A DNA stretch of 64,000 nt from Lepus europaeus (Eukaryota > Chordata > Mammalia > Lagomorpha > Leporidae). Positions within the stretch are counted from its first letter, which is position 1. The number at the start of each line of letters is the position of its first letter. Shown here piece by piece: positions 1 through 10,425 of the stretch. The position numbers and the translations under genes are program-made. The notes under the pieces were generated by a model that was given only the letters and a program-made list of their open reading frames with translations, made no database searches and was not told where the DNA came from. The DNA is taken from assembly GCF_033115175.1 (NCBI RefSeq), contig NC_084850.1:100007439-100071438 (forward strand). Direction: 5' to 3'.

Positions 1-270
1 TATATGTTTTGGATATTAACTCCTTATCAGATGTATGGTTGGCAAATATTTTCCCCCATTCTATAGGTTGTCTTTTCAACTTGTTATTTGTTTCCTTTGC
101 TATGCTAAAGCTTTTTCCTTTGATGACATTCCATTTGTTTATGCTTCAACTTGTTGCCTGTACTTTTCAGGTTGTATAAAAAAATCATTACCCAGATGAA
201 TGTCATTGAGCTTTCCCTGTTTTCTTATTTTCTTAATGGAAGAGGTTTTTATTTGTAAAGAAGTGAACTT
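1..270 (-). mobile_element. L1 fragment, antisense, ORF2 3' region
   Basis: The text reads as the reverse complement of the end of L1 ORF2 (ttggatattaactccttatcag, followed by the cttttcaacttgtt block). It is truncated and without coding capacity. The following 270-552 is AT-rich with nothing recognised. Confidence 0.7.
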
Positions 271-567
271 AACAACTGGTCTACAACATATTATTGAATA
301 TAATGAATCTTCCATCCAGACCCATACAGAGCAATGTTACAACAATATTCTATGTGAAAATGTGCAGGGAAGAAATGTGCAATTACAAACAAGTTTAAGC
401 TGCAGAGTTTAAGATACTTTAATAGCTAATGTTGTCATCAACTAACATTTGAATGCTCAATTTTACTTCACTGAATAGAGAGACAGCAAATAGGAAAATC
501 TAAAATTTATACACGTGCTACTCATAATATGAAAATGCTTTCTTTATTTAAAAAATACATCAAATGG

Positions 568-828
568 GGGCCAGCTCTGTGGCGTAGTGGGCTGAGCCTC
601 CGCTTGAAGCACTGACATCCCAAATGGATGCCAGTTTGTGTCCTGGCTGCTCCTCTTCCAATTCAGCTCCCTGGTAGTGCACCTGGGAAAGCAGTGGAGG
701 ATGACCCAAGTGCTTTGGGACTCTGCAGCCATGTGGAGGACCCGGGAGAATTTCCTGGCTCCTGGCTTTGGGTGGGCTCGGCTTCGGCCATTGTGGCCAT
801 TTGAGGAGTGAACCAGCACATGGAAGAC

Positions 829-866
<38 letters not shown>

Positions 867-900
867 GTATTGTGCCTCTCAAATAAATAAAATCTTTACA
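568..900 (+). mobile_element. lagomorph C-SINE with target duplication
   Basis: A full element with the GGGGCCAGCTCTGTGGCGTAG head, TC tract and AAATAAATAAAATCTT tail. It is flanked by an imperfect 15-base target duplication (553-567 and 901-915, two mismatches). Confidence 0.93.
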
Positions 901-915
901 AAATTCATCAAGTGG

Positions 916-1347
916 ACACCTTTTACATAGATCGTGGTGTGCTCTTATGCAAAATTAAATTCATTTTCAGGATAACCCCTATTTTCTTCCAATACTTTTA
1001 TCATTTTGGATATTGTGTTTAAGTCTTTCATCCATTTTGAGTTCATTTTTGTATATGACATGAAACAGGTCTAATTTCTTTCTCCTGCATCAAGACATAC
1101 AGTTTTCCTAACACCATTTATTGAAGAGACCCTTCTGTTCTCATTTGTTGTTTCTTGACAGCTCTGTCAAAACTCATTTGGTCACAAATGCACTGATTGA
1201 TTTCTGGGTTTTTTATCCTGTTCCATTGGTTGATATGTCTGTTTTTAATCCAGTGCCACATGGTTTTCACTATAATTGCTTTACAGTATGTTTTTTAAAA
1301 ATTTATTTATTTATTTGAAAGTCAGAGTTACACAGAAAGAGAAGGAG

Positions 1348-1395
<48 letters not shown>

Positions 1396-1735
1396 CTTCC
1401 ATCCGCTGGTTCACTCCCAATTGGCTGCAATGGCCAGAGCTCTGCTGATATGAAGCCAGGAGCCAGGAGCTTCTTCCAGGTCTCCCACAGGGGTGCAGGG
1501 GCCCAAGGACTTGGGCCATCTTCTACTGCTTTCCCAGGCCATAGCACAGAGCTGGATAGGAAGTGGAGCAGCCAGGACTTGAACAGGTGCTCATATGGAA
1601 TGCTGACACTGCAGGTGGTGGCTTTACCCGCTATGCCACAGCACCAGCCCCTTACAATATGTTTTGAAATCAGGCAGTATGATGCCTGATTTTGTCCTTT
1701 TTGTTCAAGATTATTTGGGTTATTTGAAGGTTTTA
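916..1735 (-). mobile_element. L1 fragment, antisense, split by a C-SINE
   Basis: Blocks typical of antisense L1 ORF2 (accatttattgaagagaccc, then ttccattggttgatatgtct) occupy 916-1294 and resume at 1652-1735 after a SINE insertion. Confidence 0.8.
1295..1651 (-). mobile_element. lagomorph C-SINE (-)
   Basis: A complete minus-strand element with a (GA)n tract. It is inserted in L1 with a 14-base duplication (1281-1294 and 1652-1665, one mismatch). Confidence 0.93.
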
Positions 1736-2028
1736 AAAATATTTTATTTACTATTTTTAGATAGCATTTTAAATTTAAATGATAGTCAAAGGCCTATTGG
1801 TTTCACTAATTAAAGAGTTCAACAAATGAAAAGTAAAGAAGACCATAATCCAGTAGGAAAATAGGCAAGGGCTATACACAATAATCATAGGAAAAGGTGT
1901 TCAACTCTCATCATATAAAATCAATTTTAAAGTAGTCACAAAGTCATTTAAACTCTGGTAGCATATAATTCCTATCAGTTTGTTTGACAAATATTTTTAT
2001 TCTTTTTATATAAATTTGTTTAATGATT
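1736..2028. other. AT-rich stretch, possible old L1
   Basis: Words such as gaaaaggtgttcaactctcatcat resemble sense L1 ORF2, but the match is weak. Nothing else is recognised. Confidence 0.3.
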
Positions 2029-2304
2029 TGGAAAACAGGATTATAAAAAGAAGGAGAGACAGAGACCTTCCATCTGATGGTTCACTGCCCAAATTGCCAC
2101 AGGCCTGGCTGAGGCCAGGAGCTGGGAACTCCAACCGACTCTCTCACGTTGGCGCAGGGGCTCAAGGACTTGGGCCATCCTCTGACCATTAGCAGGGAGC
2201 TGGATTAGAAGTGTAGTAGCCAGGACATGAACCGACACCCATTTGGGATGCCACTGGCATTGCAGGTTGTGGCTTACCTCACAATGCCACAACTGCAGTC
2301 CCTG
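2029..2304 (-). mobile_element. lagomorph C-SINE (-), diverged
   Basis: It carries GGTTCACTGCCCAAATTGCC, GGACTTGGGCCATCC and the reverse-complement head. The TC tract is short and it is clearly older than its neighbours. Confidence 0.85.
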
Positions 2305-2325
2305 TTTGAAAGATTTAAAACAAAG

Positions 2326-2888
2326 TTCAGCAAAACACTGTATTTGCAGCAAAACTCATATACTCAGAAATTTCCTTTATTTCTTTTTTCTTAATTTTAG
2401 CTCCCACATACAAGGGAGAATATGTGATATTTGTCGTTCTGTGTCTGAATTATTTCACTCAACACGATGTCCTTCAGTTCCTACCATTTTGCTACAAGTG
2501 ATAAAATTTCATTATTTTTATAATTGAATATTTCATTGTATTGTGTGCATATATATTCTTTATCCATTCATCTGATGGTGAACACCACAGTTGATTCCAT
2601 ATTTTGGCTTTTGTGAGCAGTGCTGCTATAAACATGGTAGTGCAGGTATCTCTTTGATAAAATGAGTTCATATCTTGTGGGTATATAAACCCAGTAGCAG
2701 AATTGCTGGAACATATTTCTAGTTCTTTTTTTTTTTTTTTTAGAAAATTTCATACTGTTTTTCGCAGTGGCTGCACTAATTTACATTCTCCACATCTTCA
2801 CTAGCATTTGTTGTTGCCTTTTGGATAATAGCCATTGTGCTGTTTTAATTATGGTAGCTTTGTTGTATGCTTTGAAATCAGGTATTGT
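2326..2888 (-). mobile_element. L1 fragment, antisense, 3' end
   Basis: It has the antisense L1 words gtgatatttgtcgttctgtgtctg, tatccattcatctgatggtg and tttggcttttgtgagcagtgctgc. It is interrupted on the right by a SINE. Confidence 0.8.
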
Positions 2889-3112
2889 GGGGAGCCAATG
2901 CTGTAATGTAGTAGGTTAATCCTCCACTTGCAGTACCAGTATCCCATATGGGCACCGATTCTAGTTCTGGCTGCTTTTCTACAGATCCAGGTCTCTGCTG
3001 TGGCCTGAGAAGGCAGTAGAGAATGGCCCAAGTCCTTGGGTCCTTGTACCCACGTAGGAGACCTGGAAGAAGCTCCTGGCTCCTGGCTTCAGATCAGTAC
3101 AGCTCTGGCTAA
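2889..3112 (+). mobile_element. C-SINE (+), 3' end missing
   Basis: It has the head and middle of a C-SINE up to the CTTCAGATCAGTACAGCTCTGG block, then abruptly becomes L1. No TC tract or tail is present. Confidence 0.8.
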
Positions 3113-4105
3113 TTTCAGGACTATATTGAATAACAATGGTGATAGTAATCTTCCTTGTCTGGTTCTGGATCTCAGTGGGAATGCTTCCATCTTTTCCCCA
3201 TTCAATGGGACACTGGCCATGGGTTTCTCATAAATTGCCTTGATGGTGTTGAGGAATGTTCCTTCCATACCCAATTTGCTTAGAGTTTTCATCATGAAAG
3301 GGTTTTGTATTTTATCAAATGCTTTCTATGCATCTATTGAGATAATCATATGATTTTTGTTCTTCAGTTTGTTAATGTGATGTATCGCACTGATTTGCTA
3401 ACGTTGAACTATCCCTGCATACCGGGGATAAATCCCACTTGGTCTGTGTGAATGATCTTTCTGATGTGTTGTTGGATTTGATTGGCTAGAATTTTGTTGA
3501 GGATTTTTATGTTTATGCTCATCAGGGAAACTGGTCTGTAGTTCTCTTTCTCTGTTGTCTTTTTCAGGCTTAGAAATTATGGTGATGTTGACTTTGAAGA
3601 AAGAATTTGGGAGGATTCCCTCCCTTTCAATTGTTTTGAATAGCTTGAGAAGAATTGGAGTTAGTTCCACTTTAAATATCTGGCAGAATTCAGCAGTAAA
3701 GCCATCTTGTCCTGTACTTTTCTTTGTTGGGAGGGTCTTTATTAGGGATTCAATTTTTGTGTTGGTTATGGGTGTGTTTAGGTTTTCTCTGTCTTCATGG
3801 TTCAATTTAGGTAGGTTGTATGTGTCCAGGAATCTATCCATTTCTTCTATGTTTCCCAGTTTGTTGGCATACAGCTCTTTGTAGTGGTTTCTGATCATTA
3901 TTTTTATTTCTGTTGTGTCTGTAGTTACATTCCCTTTTTCACCTCTAAGCTTATTATTTGTGTCTTCTGTCTTCTTTCTTTGGGTCAATGGTGCATCAAT
4001 TTTGTTTACTTTTTCAAAAAAACAGCTTTTCGTTTTGCTGATCTTTTGCATTGTTTTTTTGGTTTCTTCTCTAATTTTAATTATTTCTTTTCTCTTACTA
4101 GTTTT
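3113..4105 (-). pseudogene. L1 ORF2 fragment (reverse-transcriptase region), dead
   Basis: The minus strand has an open stretch at 4051-3398 with L1 ORF2 words (INKLR-like [41 protein letters not shown]), then frameshifts. It lacks the endonuclease and the C-terminus. Confidence 0.85.
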
Positions 4106-4311
4106 GGAGCAGGTTGAAGCCAGTAGCTTCTCCTGGGTCTCCTATGTGGATGTCAGGGGCCCAAACACTTGGGCCATCTTCTTCTGCTTTTCCCAGATCA
4201 TCATCAGGGAGCTGGATCAGAAGTAGAGTACACGGGACTTGAACACTTACCCATATGGGATGCCAGTGTTGCAGGAGGCACTTAACTTCCTACACCACAA
4301 TGCCAGCCCCT
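4106..4311 (-). mobile_element. C-SINE (-), 3' end missing
   Basis: Only the head half remains (GAAGCCAGTAGCTTCTCCTGG to CACAATGCCAGCCCC). With the element at 2889-3112 it brackets the L1 piece in inverted orientation. Confidence 0.8.
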
Positions 4312-5155
4312 GATCTGAGGAAAACCTAACAGGAGCACAGGAACTTTGTTGGATCTCTGTTCTGTCACTATGGTTGGTCACAGAGAGGTGTTTTCTCCAT
4401 GGATAATAGCTGACCTGAAATTGCTTTCTAGGCTGGGGAAACTAATTGCAAACACCAGAACTTAGTTTTATCACGCTACACTGCTAGGGTTGGGCAGGCC
4501 CAGGTGCTCACTCTGTGGATTGACTGCTAATCCACAGTTGCCTCTTGGACTACAGACATCTTAAAAAGAGTACTTGGTTGTCTAGGGGAAACTGGCTAGG
4601 AATTTAAGCATGGAAGGCTTGTGGAGATGTTTCCTGTAGTGCGATGCTATTGCTAGTTTCTCTGGTGTGATGTCCCCACTGGCTGCAGTGATCATGATCC
4701 ACATCCTAATTACTGTGAGCCCCACCCTCATTCTTTGTTTCTGATTCCAGGTAGTCTAGCCCTGCCAGTATGTTCAGCGTTTCCCATGGGACAAGGCTGG
4801 AGTAAGCTTCTGAAGAAGACCAGAATGATTGGGAAACTGGCTGTCTGTCTCCAACTCACATTTCCCACTGTAGAAACTTTGATTCTAGGGGAATTCTTCT
4901 TAACTGGTGCTCTACTGGTTTGGATGGAGGAAGCATAGTGTGGTCAAAGAAAAGCCTTCCTATTGCCATTTGATCTTGGGTTTTCTCTTTTCTCAATTCT
5001 GTGGCCCAAAAGAGTGTTTCACCCTCAATTCCAAGTTTTGAAACAATCATAGTGGTATTCTTTTCTGTAGATGACTCTTAGATGAATTTCTGTTGGAGGG
5101 GGAATGAATCCAGAGAACTCCTATTCCTCCATCTTTCTTATATCACACCTCTTCC
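4312..5155 (-). mobile_element. probable L1 5' region, antisense
   Basis: Read on the minus strand it begins ATATAAGAAAGATGGAGGAATAGGAG and GAATCCAGAG-like text typical of mammalian L1 5' UTRs, then continues for about 840 bases without an ORF. Confidence 0.55.
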
Positions 5156-5600
5156 CATATTTTACTATAAGCAGTCAAGAGGATCCAAATGTTTTCAGCT
5201 AAATATCCATTACTATCACACCCAAGTTCTACTTACCACAAAACACTAGAACACAAACACAATTAAACCAAGATATTTGCCACTTCAAAACAAAAGATCA
5301 CCTTTTCTCCATTGTCCAATAACACGGTCCTCTATCCTGTTTGAAATCTCAATAGAATGGCCTTTTCTGTCCATATTTCCACCAAGATTGTGTTTGTGAT
5401 TACTTATGTACTCTCAAAGAAAATAGAGATTTTTCTCTACAGCTCTTCTTTCCCCAGAATTGGCTTTAAGATTCCATTCATGTCAATCTAGGAGTTTTGT
5501 ACCATGTATCTGGAGGGTCTTCCAGCATTTGCCCATTATCTAGCATTATCTAATCCCAAAGATGTTTCCACAGTTTTAGGCATTTTTTTCAGCAGTACTC
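5156..5600. other. intronic sequence, nothing recognised
   Basis: AT-rich and non-coding in all frames. Similarity of 5158-5340 to 7244-7420 (tttactataa, caagaggat/aatc, ctcagataaatatcca) suggests an unnamed old repeat. Confidence 0.4.
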
Positions 5601-5609
5601 TCACACATT

Positions 5610-5985
5610 GGTACCAATTCCTGTTTTACTCAATTTGGAATGTTATAGCAAAACACCACACGCTGGGTGGCTTAAACAAAACATTTACTTCTTGCATTTC
5701 AGAATGCTGAGAGAGCTGAGATAAAGGTGCTAGCAGATTCAGTTTCTGGTGAGGATCCACTTCTTGCTTCACAGACATCCATCTCCTGTCATCTTATCAC
5801 AGAAATGAGAGTGAAAGATATTTCTGGGATCTCTTTCATAAGAGCACTAGGTCCATTCATGAAAGCTCCACTTTCATGAGAGTCACCTCCCAAAAGTTCT
5901 ACCTCTTGTTACCATCACATTGAGGCTTAGAATTTCAACATGTGAATTTGGGAGTGGAGGATTGGATATGAACATTCAGTCTATT
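5610..5985 (-). mobile_element. old MaLR-type LTR relic (-)
   Basis: It reads ctgggtggcttaaacaaaac, then atttcaacatgtgaatttggg, then cattcagtctattgca. This is the reverse complement of an MLT1/MST-like LTR. The family is uncertain and no internal retroviral coding sequence is present. Confidence 0.6.
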
Positions 5986-6224
5986 GCAAGTGAAGTATTT
6001 GGAGCAATGGACTCTGCATGAATGTATTTACTTAAGTATATTAGAGAGGATAAAAATCAAACATAAAAACCAGACAACCACACTCTGCAAACTTTAAGTC
6101 AAGCTGCCTTCCTTTGCATGAAGAGATCAGTGGTTTGTGTACAGCCACAGTTTTGTTTTATTTTGTTTTTTGCAAATTGGATTTTCGATCTGTGTCAACA
6201 AGTAGAAAGGCCTGTAATGACACA

Positions 6225-6530
6225 CTGTATTAGTTTCCCAGTGCTACAGTAACAAATTGCCATAAACATTATGGCTTAAAACAACAGAAATATATTGTCA
6301 TGGTCCTGGAGGCTAGAAATTGGAAATCAGAGTCAGCAGGGACATGATTGCTCTGAAGGCTTTAGGAGGGAATCCTTTGCTTCTTGCTACCTTCTGTAGG
6401 TTTCTGGCAATCTCTGTTGTTCTTCAGCTTGCAGATTCCTCACTCTAATATTTGAGCCTCCTTCATCAGCCTTACTAGCCTCTGAGCCAGTTTGGAAATC
6501 ATTCTTCCATTTTCCTGAAGGATAACGCAT
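6225..6530 (-). mobile_element. MLT1-like LTR relic (-)
   Basis: It starts tgtattagtttcccagtgct, with aaacaacagaaatatattgtc and ggaggctagaaattgg, and fades after about 300 bases. Confidence 0.7.
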
Positions 6531-6817
6531 GTTCACAGCTGAGTAGTGATTATTAGGTTGTTTCGTACCTGTAGAATCTTAGAAGTCTGACAAACTTTTT
6601 TCATTTTGTCCTGTTTGTCCCCTTTAGTCCAAGCTGACAATGTTTTTCTCAGGTAGTTCATTGGATCCATGTGTTCCACACCTAGTATCTCCAGCAAAAT
6701 TTGTCCAGTTATATCCTTGGTATTCTCTCCAGAGAACATTTTCCTATATTTTGCAGTATGGATAGGATGAGAATTTGCTAAATCTTCAAGCTGTGGTGGC
6801 TTTTCACTTAGTAGCTC

Positions 6818-7222
6818 TGTTATGGACTACATTGTATCACTGTATCCCAGATCCATATGTTGAAGTCCTATGCTAGCCTAATGTGACTGTATTTGCAGAC
6901 AGGACCTTTAGAAAGTAATCAACGTTAAGTGAGGCCATACTAGTGGGAGCATAACCAAACAGAACTGGTTTCCTTACAAAAATGAGGAAAAATATCTTTT
7001 TTTATTCACATTCACATATTGAGGAAAGGCCATATGAGCACACAGTGAGAAGGTGGTCATCTGAACTCCAGGAACAGAACCCTCACTAGCAACAAAATTG
7101 TTTGACAGACACTTTGATCTTGGACTTCTCAGTTCTAAACTGTCAAAAAAAAAAGATTTCTATTGTTTAAGCCACTCAATCTATTACAGCACTCAATCGT
7201 TACAGCAACCTGAACAGGCTAA
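6818..7222 (+). mobile_element. MLT1-like LTR (+)
   Basis: It starts gttatggactacattgtatc, with catatgttgaagtcctat and gtgactgtatttgcagacagg. It ends with ttctattgtttaagccactc and gcaacctgaacaggctaaca. Near full length and solitary, with no internal region beside it. Confidence 0.75.
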
Positions 7223-7620
7223 CAAAAGTTCCTTTTCAATGCATCTCTTTCCTCTCACATTTTACTATAAACACCCAAGAGGAATCAAGCCACACGTTCC
7301 ATACTTTGCTTGGAAATATCCTCAGATAAATATCCAAGTTTATCACACATTCTGCTTTTCTCCAAACAGTACAATACAATTCAAATTTGCTACCACTTTA
7401 TAAAAAGGATCATCTTTATTCCATTTCCTCATTTCCATCTGAGGCCTCACCAGAAGCAACTTTAATGTCCACATTTATAGCAACATTCTGCTCAAGTTAA
7501 GGAAGCCTTTTTCTATCAGGTACCTCAAAATTCCTCCAGCCTTTACCTATGACACAATTCCAGAGACATTCCCATATTTTCAGTTATCTGTTACAGAAGC
7601 ACCTATTTTCCATTACCAAA

Positions 7621-8160
7621 ATCTGTATTAGCTTCCTAGGACTGACATACACTATGTGGATTAGAACAGAAGTAACTTATTCCCTAATAGTCCTGGAGTC
7701 TAGAAATCTGAAATCAAGGTGTTGGCAGGGCTGTGCTGTCTCTGAAGGCTCCATGGGAAGATCCTTCTTTGCCTCTCCCTAACTTCTTCTGATTGCAAGC
7801 TAACGCTGGCATCCCTTGGCTTGCAGATATGTCACTCCAACATGTGCCTCTACTGTTTGTGGTATCTGTTTGCTCTGTATCTTCACAAGGTGCTCTGCTC
7901 TCTGTATGTGATGGTGTTCAGATTTCCCTCTTCTCATAAAAATACTAGTCATCATATTAAAGCCTACTCTTATCTAGTATGACCTCATATTAACTTGATT
8001 ATATATCTATATCTATCTATATCTATATCTATCTATATCTATATCTATTTATCTAAATATATATTCTATTTCCAAATAAGGTCATATTCATAGGTATGAG
8101 GTATTAGGACTTAAACCTATTATTGGAGGGTCAAAATTTGACCTACTGCATACTCACTCA
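7621..8160 (-). mobile_element. MLT1-like LTR (-) containing a TATC microsatellite
   Basis: It reads tgtattagcttcctaggact through tttccaaataaggtcatattc and ggacttaaacc. A TATC/TATATC repeat at 7999-8068 expanded inside it. Confidence 0.75.
7999..8068. repeat. (TATC/TATATC)n microsatellite
   Basis: About 70 bases of mixed atct and atatct units. Confidence 0.9.
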
Positions 8161-9334
8161 GGTTTAGATACATCAAAGTTTCTTTATAGAATATGATAGA
8201 ATATAGACTCCATCTCCTCACCTGTTGAACCTGAGCAATGTTTATTAAATATATTCCTTTGTATTCCATAGCCAGTTGAACTATGAAATTCAATATTCAG
8301 TCCAATCAGAGTTCTGCATTTCTTCCACTTGGTCTTTTAGTATCTAGCACATTCTAGAAGAGCTTTCTTGCCTCTGTACACTAGGATGGTGCATTTCAAA
8401 TGTGTCTCCTCCAATAGATTCTGAGCTCCTTGAGGGAAACAGTGGTGGCTAATACATCTCTGCAGCTCTAGTGCTTAGTATGTTAGATGCTATCTAGTAT
8501 AAGGTCTTAGAAATTATTGGAGAAGAGAGGGAGATTGAGAGAAAGAAAGGAAGATGTTTGTAGAGTTACAATCAATATCCTGGGGAGTAGTATGGTGCTG
8601 GAAGCTCAGATTGCCAAAGCCAAGAGTACATTGTTTTCTCAGGATTCCCTACCTTCCACTTGGTTCCTCATAAGACTTTCTAGGGTTTAAATATACAGCA
8701 AACATTGCCCTGACACAGCAGTCCTAGGCCTTGTGCGACAATGGTTCAACAAAGTAGTTTTTCCTTCCAGAAGTTCCCAGGTCAATCCAGTAATAGCCAC
8801 AGAGCACCTAACTGGGATGCCAGAAGGTGGGGAGGAAGAATCAGAGAACTATGTACATGATATGTTCATGCTATGAATAGTGAATTCCTATAAAACAATC
8901 AAGGTTGTACACTTAGTGTGCTAGAGAGCCTTCAGTTGTGTTGTCTCTAAAGGACCACTGTCAGCTGCTGTCAGGAAGAATATAGAGTTAATTTAAAAAT
9001 CTTATCACACTTTTATACACCCAACCTCTTATAATAAAAGAATAAAAAGCTGTGTGTATGCCTATGTCTAGGAAGGCAGAGAAGGAGATAAATTAGACAC
9101 TCATAGAAATTAGAGAGATGCCACCAAAGTTTTATGAAATGTACAACCCAGAAAGAACTTGAGGGTTCTCAGTGTCCATTCCTCCCTTCTCCTTTGAACC
9201 CCAAAACTCAAAGCCAATATAACCTATGCCTTCCTCACAGTCATAAAAAGTCAGGCTGTGACATAAAAATGCAGCATCTGCAGGCAGATTAAGAATAAAT
9301 GTCAAATTCAATATCATGAAAGATAACAGACAGA
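8161..9334. other. intronic sequence with one L2 trace
   Basis: 8405-8535 resembles the 3' end of an L2 LINE (ctgagctccttgagggaaac, ctagtgcttagtatgtt). The rest shows nothing recognisable. Confidence 0.5.
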
Positions 9335-9465
9335 ATGTCACTCCATGAGGGCAGGGACTTTGTCTTGCTCATTGCTATATCCCAAATGCCTATACATGTG
9401 CCAAGTATATTGTAGTTGTTTGGGAAATCTCTGTTTAATGAATTATTGAATGCATTAAATTGATT
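9335..9465 (+). mobile_element. L2 LINE 3' end
   Basis: atgagggcagggactttgtc, then attgctatatcccaaatgcc, ending gaattattgaatgc, matches the L2 3' end. Confidence 0.75.
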
Positions 9466-10018
9466 AACCAGGAAACTGCCATAGGCAGAATGTGGTATTC
9501 AGAAAAGAATATCTGAGCAAGAAGCCTGAGACACAACTGTTGTCTGGGGAAACCAACGCTCTGCTCACCTGGCATCAGGAGTGCTAGGAAGGGTAGTGTA
9601 TATCTCCAGGAGATAGTTAAAGCCCGATAAGTATTCCTTAGTTTAATGTTGGAGCCCTGCCTCATCCCTTTCTTCCCTGGCCAGAGAATGTGTATATAAC
9701 TAAATTTCCAATTGTTTAGCACTTGAACAGTATTGAAGCCAAGACTAACACAACATATTTTGCTTGGATTAAACCAAGACAATAGTTGACCAAGAAGTAT
9801 AAAGGGCATTGCTCCTGCTTTCAGCTCCAATTTCAAAATCATTCTCTCTATTCTTTTTCCTTACTAAAACCATTGGAAAAAAATACAAATATAAGCTCCA
9901 ACTAACAGCCTTCCACTTCACACACTCTGTTTTAGACTTGGCAGAAGATTTTATGGCCTTTCCTAATCTGTCTCCGTGATTAACCCTCCATTTTTTACTT
10001 TCCTTTGATTTATTTCAG
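9466..10018. other. intron before first DGKK exon, nothing recognised
   Basis: Unique sequence leading to the pyrimidine tract and acceptor at 10018. The minus-strand open stretch 9435-9842 has no recognisable protein features. Confidence 0.5.
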
Positions 10019-10154
10019 ATACCTATAGCAGAAAACAACCCTTTCCTTGTTGGAATGCACTATTGGTATTCCAGCCACAGTTCCAGGACACAGCATTGCA
10101 ATATTTGCCGAGAGAGCATTCCTGCCTTATCTCGAGATGCCATTATCTGTGAAG
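10019..10154 (+). CDS. DGKK: DGKK exon a: first C1 finger, N-terminal half
   Basis: Acceptor tttcag and donor gtaact. It starts in phase 0 and ends after one base of a codon. It encodes residues 1-45, including zinc ligands H14, C27, C30 and C44. This is the first DGKK exon in the window; upstream sequence is repeat-filled intron. Confidence 0.92.
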
Positions 10155-10372
10155 GTAACTTTCTGATTCCTTGTGGCTCAGTGTGTGGAAATGGGGGGTG
10201 GGGAGTAGGGGGGTAGGAAAGAGAGCTCATTTGTCTTTAGCATCATTGATCCCTTCTAGGTCACTGACTCTGGTGTGGGATTAACCCTATTTGAGGACAA
10301 GAGAAGAGAGGAAACTAGCATGAGGGAGTATTCTCATGAATTAAAATGGTGGGTTAGATATGAGGGAATGGG

Positions 10373-10425
<53 letters not shown>

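Noticed and set aside
568..640. tRNA-like sequence
   Set aside because: C-SINE heads derive from a tRNA, but no acceptor-stem pairing or complete cloverleaf is present.
3398..4051. 217-codon minus-strand open frame
   Set aside because: It is the reverse-transcriptase part of a dead, truncated L1 ORF2, not a host gene.
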